This document shows positions 1 through 5,888 of a stretch of DNA of 6,121 nucleotides, one piece after another; positions within the stretch are counted from its first letter, which is position 1, and each line of letters opens with the position of its first letter. Origin of the DNA: Sutterella sp. (GTDB lineage: Bacteria > Pseudomonadota > Gammaproteobacteria > Burkholderiales > Burkholderiaceae_F); contig DNBE01000046.1 of NCBI GenBank assembly GCA_003543795.1, positions 1 through 6,121 of the forward strand, read 5' to 3'. Below the pieces are notes generated by a model. It searched no databases, was not told the DNA's origin, and saw only the letters and a list, made by a program, of their open reading frames with translations. A program made the position numbers and the translations under genes.

Positions 1-1407
1 GCGAGCCGAACCCGCGACCAAAGGCGGAATGCCTCGCAATTCAAAGCGCGCGAGCGACCGACATTGCTCAACGATATCGCGCTCGCCTTGTACGACATGA
101 ATCGCGAGCGCTCGTTGGCCGTCTTTAAAAGTCGTAAAGTCTTGCGCTCTCGCAACGGGTATCGGGGTATTGCGAGGAATAATTTTTTCAACAAGCCCGC
201 CCATAGTCTCTAACCCGAGAGATAAAGGCGTCACATCAAGCAGTAACCAATCGTCTCCCGCGCGGTTACCCGCAAGCAAATCGGCTTGGTAGGCTGCGCC
301 CGTCGCGACAACCGTATCGGGGTCGATGAAGTCTAAGGGGTCTCGTCCGAAAAAGTCGCGAACGGCAGATTTCACTGAGGGCATCCGAGTCGAACCGCCC
401 ACAAAAACGATGCCCGCGATTGCTTCAAGCGAATAACCCGCTTCATCAATCACCGACTGAAAAATAGTGAGTGTTTTTTGCGTCAAATCGGCGGTTAATT
501 GCGCGAATGTCTCTCGCGAAACGACGCCTTCAAGGTGCTTTTCTCCGATATCAAAGGACCAGGCCGAGGTCTCGTTTTGCGTTAACGATTCTTTGATTTC
601 GCGCGCTTTAGCGCGAAGCGCGCGAAGAGCCGAAGCGTCTTCGGGCGTGAAGTCAGCTAATTTTGCGATATGCGCAGCTAGGCGCGCGTCATAGTCGTCG
701 CCCCCGAGGCTTGCGTCGCCGCCCGTTGCCCGAACTTCAAAAATCCCTTTTTTGAGTTCTAGAAGCGATACGTCAAACGTTCCGCCGCCCAAGTCGTAGA
801 CGACATATAAGCCTTCTGCTTTTTTATCTAACCCGTAGGCTAGAGCTGCGGCTGTGGGTTCGTTTAACAGGCGCAAAACGTGAAGACCCGCAAGCTTTGC
901 CGCGTCTTTTGTGGCCTGGCGCTGCGCGTCATCGAAATACGCGGGAACGGTAATAACGGCGCCCAATAACTCGCCGCCCAATGTTTCCTCGGCTCGAATC
1001 TTTAAAACTTTGAGAATTTCTGAAGAAACCTCAATCGGGGTTTTGAATCCGAATTGCGTTTTGAGTTTCGGCAAAACACTCGTTTCGTCTAAACGATAGC
1101 TTTTGCCGTAAGAGGCTTCGATTTCGGCGACCGTTTTTCCTAAAAGGCGTTTGGCGCTCGCAATCGTGTTTTCAGGATCTTCAAAAAGAAATTGACGCGC
1201 TTTCTCGCCGACGATTGTCCCCTCTTTCGTAAAACGAACCACGGAAGGAAGGAGCTTTTCGCCGGAAGCGTCCGCTAAAACGATATTTTCTCCGCTTCGA
1301 ACCGTCGCGACGAGCGAATTCGTCGTCCCGAGGTCGATTCCGACGGTTAAGCGCTTTTCATGAGGCGCGTCACTCATTCCCGGTTCGGCAATCTGTAAAA
1401 GCGCCAT
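1..1407 (-). CDS. hscA: Fe-S cluster assembly chaperone HscA (Hsp70 family), C-terminus cut by window edge
   Basis: HscA is the specialised Hsp70 ATPase that, with HscB, binds IscU and drives release of its [2Fe-2S] cluster to acceptor apoproteins in the cytoplasm. The minus strand is open for 469 codons from the ATG at 1407 to the left edge. The protein begins [20 protein letters not shown], the typical HscA N-terminus ahead of the ATPase domain. Visible Hsp70 signatures are IDLGTTNSL (residues 24-32), [12 protein letters not shown] (152-163), [11 protein letters not shown] (182-192), [10 protein letters not shown] (205-214) and [10 protein letters not shown] (334-343). The interdomain linker and start of the substrate domain are [14 protein letters not shown] (391-404). 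The family is usually about 620 residues, so roughly 150 C-terminal residues lie outside. An AAAGGA Shine-Dalgarno sits 6 nt before the ATG in the 12-nt gap after hscB. The length of the N-terminus and the [12 protein letters not shown] segment separate it from DnaK. It is the last isc gene visible; fdx is expected next but cannot be seen. Confidence 0.96.
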   Translation of the reverse strand, partial: MALLQIAEPGMSDAPHEKRLTVGIDLGTTNSLVATVRSGENIVLADASGEKLLPSVVRFTKEGTIVGEKARQFLFEDPENTIASAKRLLGKTVAEIEASYGKSYRLDETSVLPKLKTQFGFKTPIEVSSEILKVLKIRAEETLGGELLGAVITVPAYFDDAQRQATKDAAKLAGLHVLRLLNEPTAAALAYGLDKKAEGLYVVYDLGGGTFDVSLLELKKGIFEVRATGGDASLGGDDYDARLAAHIAKLADFTPEDASALRALRAKAREIKESLTQNETSAWSFDIGEKHLEGVVSRETFAQLTADLTQKTLTIFQSVIDEAGYSLEAIAGIVFVGGSTRMPSVKSAVRDFFGRDPLDFIDPDTVVATGAAYQADLLAGNRAGDDWLLLDVTPLSLGLETMGGLVEKIIPRNTPIPVARAQDFTTFKDGQRALAIHVVQGERDIVEQCRSLARFELRGIPPLVAGSAR

Positions 1408-1419
1408 GAAAAGTCCTTT

Positions 1420-1917
1420 TTAATTGAGTTTGGCGCGAAGCTTAAGCCAAAAGCCTAAAGCTTGCGTCGCGTAAAGCGCGCCCTTGTCGTCGCCCGCTCC
1501 AAAAGCTTGCGCGATGGCTTCTTTGGCGCGAGAAGCCTCTTGATCGATTTCGTTTTGAAGAACGAGGCGCTCAGGGGCTTCTGCGTCTTGAGAAAGAGCC
1601 TCAATTGCCTCAAAAAACGTCATCTGTTTTTCAAGAAAGTCGGCATCCAAAACGCTACGAGCCTTGGGATCCATCCCCTTCATTTGGCACATGTAGACGG
1701 CGCGCTCGAAGTCGTCCTCAAGCGTCGCGTAAGCGGCGTTAATCATTTCGGTTACTTGCGCGGCAATCCGTTTTTCGACTTCGGTTGCCGTCGCGAATCG
1801 ATCGGGATGCGTTTTCGCGATCAGCGTCTCGAAACGCCTTTTTAAATCCTCACGGTCGATTCGATATTGAACGGGTAACGCGAAAAGCGAAAAGTAGTCC
1901 TTAAAAGTCGAACTCAT
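1420..1917 (-). CDS. hscB: J-domain co-chaperone HscB
   Basis: HscB is the Hsp40-type partner of HscA. It carries IscU to HscA and stimulates its ATPase. The preferred start is the ATG at 1917, giving 165 residues beginning [15 protein letters not shown], which matches the usual HscB opening. This start overlaps the iscA stop in the ATGA arrangement (1914-1917), implying translational coupling. A longer reading from an ATG at 1944 would add nine residues (MRLRRVLLG) that lie inside iscA and look unlike the family, so I reject it. The J-domain is N-terminal with HPD at residues 37-39. The C-terminal half is a charged helical region of the size of the HscB IscU-binding bundle. There are no metal-binding cysteine pairs of the kind seen in eukaryotic homologues, as expected for a proteobacterial member. 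Spacing to hscA is 12 nt. Confidence 0.95.
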   Translation of the reverse strand: MSSTFKDYFSLFALPVQYRIDREDLKRRFETLIAKTHPDRFATATEVEKRIAAQVTEMINAAYATLEDDFERAVYMCQMKGMDPKARSVLDADFLEKQMTFFEAIEALSQDAEAPERLVLQNEIDQEASRAKEAIAQAFGAGDDKGALYATQALGFWLKLRAKLN

Positions 1918-2237
1918 ACCGAGAAGGACTCTCCGCAACCGCAAGTAGTCGTCGCGTTCGGGTTTTCGAATTTAAAGCCTTCTTGAAGGCCTTCGCGGAC
2001 ATAATCTAAGCGCGTCCCGTCGATATAAGGCAGGCTTTTCGCGTCAACGATGACTTTCACACCGAACGATTCCCAAACTTGATCGTCATCCGCAACGCTA
2101 TCCGCGTACTCGAGCTTATAGGCCATACCGGAGCAGCCGCTTGTTTTGACCCCGAGACGTAAACCGATTCCTTTGCCGCGCTTAGTCAGATAGCGTTCGA
2201 CGTGACGAGCGGCTTTTTCAGTTAAAGTAACGGCCAT
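1914..2237 (-). CDS. iscA: A-type iron-sulfur carrier IscA
   Basis: IscA is an A-type carrier that accepts or delivers iron or Fe-S clusters downstream of IscU, notably toward [4Fe-4S] proteins. The protein is 107 residues, the normal length. The three invariant cysteines are present: Cys35 in SGCSGMAY, and Cys99 and Cys101 in the C-terminal CGCGESF motif. The start ATG at 2237 follows the iscU stop after only 2 nt, with an AGGGG ribosome-binding site lying inside the end of iscU. The 3' end overlaps hscB by 4 nt. Its position between iscU and hscB identifies it as IscA rather than the paralogues ErpA or SufA, which share the same fold and cysteines. Confidence 0.96.
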   Translation of the reverse strand: MAVTLTEKAARHVERYLTKRGKGIGLRLGVKTSGCSGMAYKLEYADSVADDDQVWESFGVKVIVDAKSLPYIDGTRLDYVREGLQEGFKFENPNATTTCGCGESFSV

Positions 2238-2239
2238 CT

Positions 2240-2623
2240 TTATTTCCCCTGTTTACTTTTATAGTCCGCCACGGCCGCTTTAATCGCGTCTTCGGCAAGA
2301 ATCGAGCAATGAATTTTGACGGGCGGTAAAGCGAGCTCTTCGGCAATCGCTTCATTCGTTAATTCGAGCGCTTCGTCAACGGTTTTGCCTTTAACCCATT
2401 CGGTTACAAGCGAACTCGACGCGATTGCCGAGCCGCACCCGTAGGTCTTAAACTTGGCGTCTTCGATGACACCGTCTTCGCTCACTTGGATTTGTAAGCG
2501 CATCACGTCCCCGCAAGCGGGCGCCCCCACCATACCGGTGCCGACATTATCCGCGTTTTTATCGAGCGTACCGACGTTTTTCGGGTGCTCGTAGTGTTCT
2601 AGAACTTTGTCTGAGTATTGCAT
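2240..2623 (-). CDS. iscU: Fe-S cluster assembly scaffold IscU
   Basis: IscU is the scaffold on which [2Fe-2S] clusters are built from sulfur supplied by IscS, before HscA/HscB-driven transfer. It is 127 residues. All cluster ligands are visible: Cys37 and Asp39 in APACGDV, Cys63 in YGCGSAIAS, and His105-Cys106 in KIHCS. The HscA recognition motif LPPVK is at 99-103. These positions match E. coli IscU numbering exactly. There are no extra N- or C-terminal domains, which separates it from NifU. The AAGGA ribosome-binding site overlaps the iscS stop codon, 9 nt before the ATG, and the gap to iscS is 12 nt, so the two genes are almost certainly cotranscribed. Confidence 0.98.
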   Translation of the reverse strand: MQYSDKVLEHYEHPKNVGTLDKNADNVGTGMVGAPACGDVMRLQIQVSEDGVIEDAKFKTYGCGSAIASSSLVTEWVKGKTVDEALELTNEAIAEELALPPVKIHCSILAEDAIKAAVADYKSKQGK

Positions 2624-2635
2624 TTACCAAAATCC

Positions 2636-3850
2636 TTAATGTTCGGTCCAAGCCACGGTCTTTAAATCGACACCCTCTTTATACATTTCCCAAAGCGGCG
2701 ACATCGCGCGCAGTTCGGCGACTTTCTTTTTGAGTAAATCGACGACGTAGTCGATTTCTTCAACGGTCGTAAAGCGCCCGAGCGTAAAACGAATCGAGCT
2801 ATGCGCGAGTTCATCGTCACGCCCTAGGGCTTTCAAAACAAAAGAAGGTTCAAGGCTAGCCGATGTGCAGGCAGAACCCGATGAAACAGCCACGTCTTTT
2901 AGGGCCATCATGAGGCTTTCGCCTTCGATAAACGCGAAACTCACGTTTAAATTGGTCGCAACGCGATGCTCCATGTCGCCGTTTAAGTACACGCACTCGA
3001 TTTCCTGAATGCCCGCCCAAAGGCGATCTCGCAACATCTTAAAGCGTTTATTTTCTTCATCCATTTCGAGGCGAACCAAGCGATAGGCTTCGCCCATGCC
3101 GACGATTTGGTGCGTAGGTAACGTCCCCGAACGCATGCCGCGTTCATGCCCGCCCCCGTCGATAATGGCGTCCAACCTTACGCGAGGACGGCGCCTTACG
3201 TAAAGGGCGCCGATACCCTTAGGTCCGTAGCATTTGTGCGCAGATAGACTCATTAAGTCGATAACGTCATTCGCCATATCGAAATGCAGTTTCCCGATTG
3301 CTTGCGTCGCGTCGACATGGAAAAAAGCGCCTTTTTCTTTACAAATCGCTCCGATTGCGGGCAAGTCCTGAATGACGCCGATTTCGTTATTGACCGCCAT
3401 GACGCTCACCAAAATCGTATCTTCGCGAATGGCTTTTTTAAGGACTTCTAAATCGATAAGCCCGTTTTCCATAACGGGTAAATACGTAACTTCAAAGCCT
3501 TCGGCTTCTAAGTGGCGCATGCTATCCAAAACGGCCTTGTGTTCGGTCGCAACCGTAATTAGATGACGCCCTTTATCCTTGTAGTAACGAGCAACACCCT
3601 TAATCGCGAGGTTATCGGCTTCGGTTGCGCCCGACGTAAAGATAATTTCGCGGGGGTCGGCCCCGATTGTTAACGCGATTTCGCAACGCGCTTCTTCGAC
3701 GGCTTGGTTTGCTTCCCAGCCGAAAGCGTGAGAACTGCTCGCGGGATTACCGAACTTTTCCGTCAAATACGGAATCATCTTTTGAGCAACTCGGGGATCG
3801 ACCGGAGTCGTCGCGCCGTAATCGAGATAAATAGGCAATTGAACAGTCAT
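2636..3850 (-). CDS. iscS: Cysteine desulfurase IscS
   Basis: IscS is the PLP-dependent enzyme converting L-cysteine to L-alanine plus an enzyme-bound persulfide. The persulfide feeds IscU and, in other bacteria, tRNA thiolation and cofactor synthesis. At 404 residues it equals E. coli IscS in length. Visible sites are His104 in ATEHKAV, the PLP-binding Lys206 in [12 protein letters not shown], and the mobile-loop catalytic Cys328 in [10 protein letters not shown]. The C-terminus [13 protein letters not shown] is the IscU-contact tail typical of the family. Small departures are Gly12 in DYGATTP, where Ser or Ala is common, and a cysteine directly after the PLP lysine. It is the first gene of the operon. 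The start is preceded only by a short AGG, 8 nt upstream, separated from the ATG by eight T residues, so the ribosome-binding site looks weak for such a well-expressed gene. Confidence 0.98.
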   Translation of the reverse strand: MTVQLPIYLDYGATTPVDPRVAQKMIPYLTEKFGNPASSSHAFGWEANQAVEEARCEIALTIGADPREIIFTSGATEADNLAIKGVARYYKDKGRHLITVATEHKAVLDSMRHLEAEGFEVTYLPVMENGLIDLEVLKKAIREDTILVSVMAVNNEIGVIQDLPAIGAICKEKGAFFHVDATQAIGKLHFDMANDVIDLMSLSAHKCYGPKGIGALYVRRRPRVRLDAIIDGGGHERGMRSGTLPTHQIVGMGEAYRLVRLEMDEENKRFKMLRDRLWAGIQEIECVYLNGDMEHRVATNLNVSFAFIEGESLMMALKDVAVSSGSACTSASLEPSFVLKALGRDDELAHSSIRFTLGRFTTVEEIDYVVDLLKKKVAELRAMSPLWEMYKEGVDLKTVAWTEH

Positions 3851-3861
3851 AAAAAAAACCT

Positions 3862-3883
3862 AAAAAACCGATACTGATATCAG
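3862..3883 (-). terminator. Terminator-like hairpin in the iscS leader
   Basis: On the minus strand CTGATA pairs with TATCGG (one G-U) across a TCAG tetraloop and is followed at once by six T, then AGG, then eight more T up to the iscS ATG. The shape is that of a weak intrinsic terminator or attenuator. The stem is only 6 bp and AT-rich, so it may be too unstable to act. The same bases contain the perfect palindrome CTGATATCAG (3874-3883), which could instead be a protein-binding site. Confidence 0.3.
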
Positions 3884-3900
3884 AAAACGGAAATCTTAAT

Positions 3901-3929
3901 AACCCTGAAATTATACGCAAGAAAGGGTT
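3901..3929. promoter_or_regulatory. Inverted repeat straddling the isc -10 element
   Basis: AACCCT at 3901-3906 and AGGGTT at 3924-3929 form a 6-bp inverted repeat with a 17-bp gap that brackets the TATAAT hexamer. The centre-to-centre distance of 23 bp is close to two helical turns, as for a dimeric regulator. It does not match the IscR type 1 or type 2 site as I know them. A chance repeat of this size is quite possible. Confidence 0.25.
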
Positions 3930-3938
3930 TCGAAAAAG
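3910..3938 (-). promoter_or_regulatory. Probable isc operon promoter
   Basis: On the minus strand a perfect -10 hexamer TATAAT lies at 3910-3915, about 60 bp before the iscS start. No good -35 is seen at 16-18 bp spacing; the region is T-rich (CTTTTT). The upstream flank at about 3939-3957 is a run of T-rich blocks, which could act as an UP element or bend. Transcription would start near 3903, giving a leader of about 53 nt. The poor -35 suggests dependence on an activator or the UP region, but that is inference. Confidence 0.55.
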
Positions 3939-4022
3939 GCCGAAAAATAAAAATAAAGATAAACTTCTATCCTATTGATATTATTTATAAAAATGAAGAT
4001 ACCAAGGAAGAAAATTCATCTT

Positions 4023-4054
4023 AAAAAAACGTCCGAAAAGCTTATAGAAGCTTT
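4023..4054 (-). terminator. Possible terminator of the tyrosine phosphatase gene
   Basis: On the minus strand AAAGCTT-CTAT-AAGCTTT forms a 7-bp perfect stem (4037-4054) overlapping the stop codon of the phosphatase gene. A run of seven T follows 7 nt after the stem (4029-4023). The stem is AT-rich and the T-run is displaced, so termination may be partial, leaving read-through toward isc possible. Confidence 0.35.
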
Positions 4055-4529
4055 AGAGTTTTTTCATCGAAATCAGGTGCTTTAAAAAAGCTTCAGAGGC
4101 AATCTGACACAACCGCACCGTTTCGTCAAAAGCAGCGGCATCTCGATACCAGGGATCTTCAATAATTTCGTCGATTTCGGGGCGCGCGTAGCTCGCAAAA
4201 AGGCGCACCGTCGCTTTGGCGCCTTCGGGGCGTTTCAAGGCAAGGTTATGCATATTTTCCGCATCCATCCCGAGCACGAAATCGTAGTCGCGAAAGTCCT
4301 TCGAGGTCACTTGTCTAGCGACATGCTTTGAGATATCAATACCGACTTTTGCGGCAGCTCGAACAGCTCTCGGATCGGGGTGTTCGCCCGTATGATAAGT
4401 CCCCGTTGAGGCAGAAGCGATTTCAAAGGCGTCCGACAAATTTCTTTTTACGATCAAGTCCCGAAACACGCCTTCGGCAATGGGAGAACGACAGATATTT
4501 CCGAGACAAATAAAAAGAATTTTGATCAT
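4053..4529 (-). CDS. Low-molecular-weight protein tyrosine phosphatase
   Basis: This cytoplasmic enzyme family hydrolyses phosphotyrosine through a cysteinyl-phosphate intermediate. In bacteria its members often act on tyrosine kinases of capsule or exopolysaccharide systems, but nothing nearby shows the substrate here. The 158-residue length is normal. The N-terminal P-loop CLGNICRS (residues 8-15) gives the CX5R signature with nucleophile Cys8 and Arg14. The general acid is Asp125 in EDPWY. Many homologues have DPYY at this spot, so a Trp replaces the first Tyr at the rim of the active site. The ATG at 4529 is preceded by AGGGG at good spacing. As I recall it, in many betaproteobacteria a gene of this type lies directly upstream of iscR-iscS, so the position next to isc is conserved even though iscR is absent. 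Confidence 0.93.
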   Translation of the reverse strand: MIKILFICLGNICRSPIAEGVFRDLIVKRNLSDAFEIASASTGTYHTGEHPDPRAVRAAAKVGIDISKHVARQVTSKDFRDYDFVLGMDAENMHNLALKRPEGAKATVRLFASYARPEIDEIIEDPWYRDAAAFDETVRLCQIASEAFLKHLISMKKL

Positions 4530-4626
4530 GGTTATGCCCCTACAAAGAATTTTCGCAATATATCAACATTACCTAAAAATTTCCCGTACAATCGACCCCT
4601 GACACATTAAAAAATTCAAGTTTTTC
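4530..4626. promoter_or_regulatory. Divergent promoter region between phosphatase and hydrolase genes
   Basis: This 97-bp gap must carry promoters in both directions. For the plus strand the best match is TCAACA (4563-4568), an 18-bp spacer and TACAAT (4587-4592), predicting a start near 4599 and a leader of about 28 nt. For the minus strand only a -10-like TATATT (4557-4562) is seen, without a convincing -35. The two would overlap, so the genes may compete for polymerase. Confidence 0.4.
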
Positions 4627-5319
4627 ATGGAATTTTTCAAACTTACGCCCATCTCTCGGGATAAGCCTTGCTTTACCTTGATTTGGCTTCACGGCTTAGG
4701 CGCTGACGGAAGCGATTTCGAAGACTTTCAACAAGAATTGTTCCAGTACTCCGAAATCGATAACGTCAATCTCATTTTGCCGACGGCGCCCGACCGAAAG
4801 GTCCGCACTTTTGATAAAGAGCTGCCTGCTTGGTTCGATATCAGCGAAGATATCGAAGAAACCGTCTCGCAAGAAACGGATGTCGAAGGGATGGACGCTT
4901 CTGTCAAAGCGGTCGCGGAACTGATTGAAGCCGAAAAAAAGGCTTCGCCCGACGTACCGATTGTGATCGGCGGCTTTTCTCAAGGCGCCGTCATCGCGCT
5001 TTTAACGGGTTTTAATCACCCGGCCGATATTCAGGCCGTCGTCGCTTTTTCAGGATTCGTTCCGATGATGCATCCGAGGTTTGCCGAAATTTCGGATGTC
5101 GCACGTAAGCTTCCCGTCTTTATCGCGCACGGAACACTCGACCCCGTCATTCCAATCAATCTTGTCACGGACGGCGTATCGCGGCTCACGTGCCTTGATA
5201 CCCAAGTCGAATTCCATACCTATCCGATGGTCCACGAGCTTTGCCCCGACGAAATGAAGGATTTGGGCGACTTTTTGAAAGCGCACTTGCCGATAGCTCA
5301 AAGAGATTCGGAAGAATAA
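4627..5319 (+). CDS. Carboxylesterase/phospholipase-family alpha/beta hydrolase
   Basis: This is a serine hydrolase of the small carboxylesterase / acyl-protein-thioesterase-like family, cleaving carboxyl or thioester bonds of acyl substrates; the natural substrate cannot be told. Its 230 residues fit the family. In order one sees the oxyanion-loop motif WLHGLGADGSDF (20-31), LPTAP (51-55), the nucleophile elbow GGFSQGA with Ser118, the acid Asp172 in HGTLDPVIP, and His203 in YPMVHELCPDE. Related enzymes usually have YPMGH, so Val202 replaces a Gly beside the catalytic His. No signal peptide or membrane segment is seen, so it is cytoplasmic. The ATG at 4627 is the only ATG after the in-frame stop at 4600-4602 that keeps the N-terminal strand, yet no Shine-Dalgarno precedes it. 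It stands alone, divergent from the phosphatase gene and convergent with the RNA genes to the right. Confidence 0.9.
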   Translation: MEFFKLTPISRDKPCFTLIWLHGLGADGSDFEDFQQELFQYSEIDNVNLILPTAPDRKVRTFDKELPAWFDISEDIEETVSQETDVEGMDASVKAVAELIEAEKKASPDVPIVIGGFSQGAVIALLTGFNHPADIQAVVAFSGFVPMMHPRFAEISDVARKLPVFIAHGTLDPVIPINLVTDGVSRLTCLDTQVEFHTYPMVHELCPDEMKDLGDFLKAHLPIAQRDSEE

Positions 5320-5349
5320 GAAGTTAGAAGGCTTCAAGACAACACGCTC

Positions 5350-5371
5350 CTCGATTTTCGAGAAGCTTTTT
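5350..5371 (+). terminator. Intrinsic terminator after the hydrolase gene
   Basis: CTCGA-TTT-TCGAG forms a tight 5-bp hairpin 30 bp after the hydrolase stop, followed by AAGC and five T. A second pairing, GCTTC (5331-5335) with GAAGC (5362-5366), could extend the structure with a large bulge. Stem and T-run are modest, so some read-through into the next hairpin (5400-5436) is likely. Confidence 0.45.
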
Positions 5372-5393
5372 CTCATTCAGATAAACCATGGAC

Positions 5394-5436
5394 AAAAGAA
5401 AACCGCCGTCGGTAAGAGAATACCGAAAGCGGCTTT
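5394..5436 (-). terminator. Intrinsic terminator of the small RNA, possibly bidirectional
   Basis: On the minus strand AAAGCCGC-TT-TCGGTA pairs with TACCGA-CG-GCGGTTT around a TTCTCT loop, followed by TTTTC and TTTT. It has 6 bp at the tip, a 2x2 internal loop, then 8 bp including one G-U. On the plus strand the same DNA gives nearly the same stem with an A-C mismatch and a CTTTTC tail, so it could also back up termination of the hydrolase gene. Confidence 0.65.
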
Positions 5437-5527
5437 TCGAGCTTCAGATAGCGGTATCGATTTACTCGACACCGCTACCCGTCCGGGCCTCCTCACTGAT
5501 GATTTGCCGCCCGGATGAAAAGCTTCT
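5394..5527 (-). ncRNA. Candidate small RNA gene, about 134 nt, family not recognised
   Basis: A sigma70-like promoter (5534-5561) predicts a start at A5527 on the minus strand, and an intrinsic terminator ends at about 5394. Between them lie hairpin 1 (TCCGGGC 5515-5509 with GCCCGGA 5488-5482, 20-nt loop with a purine-rich GUGAGGAG segment), hairpin 2 (12 continuous pairs, 5477-5466 with 5460-5449, loop GUAAA) and the terminator hairpin. GCUUUUC at the 5' end (5523-5517) can also pair perfectly with GAAAAGC (5438-5432) to enclose hairpins 1 and 2. Hairpin 2 and the terminator each contain a G-U pair on this strand that would be an A-C mismatch on the other, which supports the minus strand as the RNA. 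It has none of the core motifs I know for the SRP RNA, 6S RNA, tmRNA or RNase P RNA. No protein reading is credible. Function unknown; a trans-acting regulator is a guess. Confidence 0.6.
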
Positions 5528-5533
5528 AATTTC

Positions 5534-5561
5534 ATTTTAGGAAGGGTCAACGGTGTGTCAA
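5534..5561 (-). promoter_or_regulatory. Sigma70 promoter of the candidate small RNA
   Basis: On the minus strand the -35 TTGACA (5561-5556) is perfect, the spacer is 16 bp, and the -10 TAAAAT (5539-5534) matches five of six. This is the best sigma70 match in the window. It reads away from the rRNA terminator and into hairpin-rich DNA with no gene, which is why I infer an RNA gene. A-tracts upstream (5579-5583 and 5593-5600 as read on this strand) could act as UP sequences. Confidence 0.6.
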
Positions 5562-5600
5562 AAAGACGGAAGAAATCGTTTTTGACGTGTTGTTTTTTTT
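5549..5600 (+). repeat. Inverted repeat GTCAAAAA/TTTTTGAC overlapping the small-RNA -35, with plus-strand T-run
   Basis: GTCAAAAA (5557-5564) and TTTTTGAC (5579-5586) are a perfect 8-bp inverted repeat with a 14-bp gap and 22 bp between arm centres, two helical turns apart. One arm contains most of the -35 hexamer, so it could be an operator. Read as plus-strand RNA, five G-U pairs and three more Watson-Crick pairs extend the stem to 16 bp, and eight T follow, so a plus-strand terminator is the competing reading. The G-U block would make that stem weak. Confidence 0.4.
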
Positions 5601-5612
5601 ACACTTGCTTTT

Positions 5613-5651
5613 CTATATAAAAATACCCTCGCTAAATATAGCGAGGGTATT
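5613..5651 (-). terminator. rRNA operon intrinsic terminator
   Basis: AATACCCTCGCTA (5622-5634) and TAGCGAGGGTATT (5639-5651) form a perfect 13-bp stem with a 4-nt loop, 13 bp beyond the 5S 3' end. On the minus strand it is followed by a T-run continuous with the stem base (TATTTTTATATAG), the expected direction for an rRNA operon read 23S to 5S. The plus strand lacks a T-run. This is the strongest terminator in the window. Confidence 0.9.
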
Positions 5652-5664
5652 GTTGTGAGATCAA

Positions 5665-5780
5665 GCTGGGCGATGGCCTACTTTCACTGGAAAAAGAACC
5701 AACTATCATCGGTGCGGAGGCGTTTCACTGATCTGTTCGGAAAGGGAAGTAGTGGGACCGCCACGCTATGGTCACCCGGC
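5665..5780 (-). rRNA. rrf: 5S ribosomal RNA
   Basis: The minus strand contains the conserved 5S core: GGUGACCAUAGCG near the 5' end, CCCGAACAG-like UUCCGAACAG, then GUGAAACGCC, CCGAUGAUAGU and GUGAAAGUAGG near the 3' end. The 116-nt length is normal for betaproteobacteria. Ends were set by helix I, 5' GCCGGGUGA with 3' UCGCCCAGC, which pairs except for one C-A mismatch; flanking AA and UU can extend it, so the ends may be off by a few bases. It lies 108 bp after the 23S gene, in the standard 23S-5S order, and is followed by the operon terminator. An overlapping plus-strand reading frame (5655-5849) is not a gene. Confidence 0.93.
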
Positions 5781-5888
5781 TTAAAGAGGGTAGGAAACCA
5801 AGTAAAGGAGGGGTCGGATATAAGTTTCGCGTTTGGATTGATTTATTAACGATACCCGAGCCCGGTCGCGCATAGGCGACACGGTCAT
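5781..5888 (-). other. 23S-5S intergenic spacer
   Basis: The spacer holds no tRNA. A hairpin of GTCGC/GCGAC plus CCG/CGG with one bulged base (5862-5884) lies just after the 23S 3' end and may help processing. Directly before the 5S, minus-strand CTCTTTAA (5788-5781) resembles the core of the boxA antitermination element. Neither role can be confirmed from sequence. Confidence 0.5.

Noticed and set aside
467..1099. Two plus-strand reading frames of 75 and 62 codons
   Set aside because: Both are antisense to hscA, which is open over the whole stretch with Hsp70 motifs.
1918..1944. Upstream ATG that would lengthen HscB by nine residues
   Set aside because: The added residues lie in iscA and are unlike the family; the ATG at 1917 fits the ATGA overlap and the known N-terminus.
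3901..3929. IscR binding site at the isc promoter
   Set aside because: The CC and GG spacing does not fit the type 2 site, and there is no type 1 match.
5050..5376. 108-codon minus-strand reading frame
   Set aside because: It is antisense to the hydrolase gene, whose catalytic motifs are clear, and it has no recognisable protein character.
5494..5520. CTGATGA followed by GGATGAAAA on the plus strand, resembling the hammerhead ribozyme core
   Set aside because: The bases between the two conserved segments cannot form stem II, and no stem III or cleavage site was seen.
5439..5528. Direct repeat AGCTTC (5440-5445 and 5523-5528 region) flanking the hairpins as a mobile-element footprint
   Set aside because: The repeat is only six bases or so, there are no terminal inverted repeats and no coding capacity between the copies.
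5377..5535. A 52-codon minus-strand frame with a hydrophobic C-terminal end, covering the small-RNA region
   Set aside because: Its ATG lies within the -10 element and has no ribosome-binding site, and its stop lies beyond the terminator, so the predicted transcript has neither start nor stop. A GTG-started shorter form has AGGAGG about 15 nt away, too far.
5655..5849. 64-codon plus-strand reading frame
   Set aside because: It lies antisense to the 5S gene and spacer; rRNA conservation explains the sequence.
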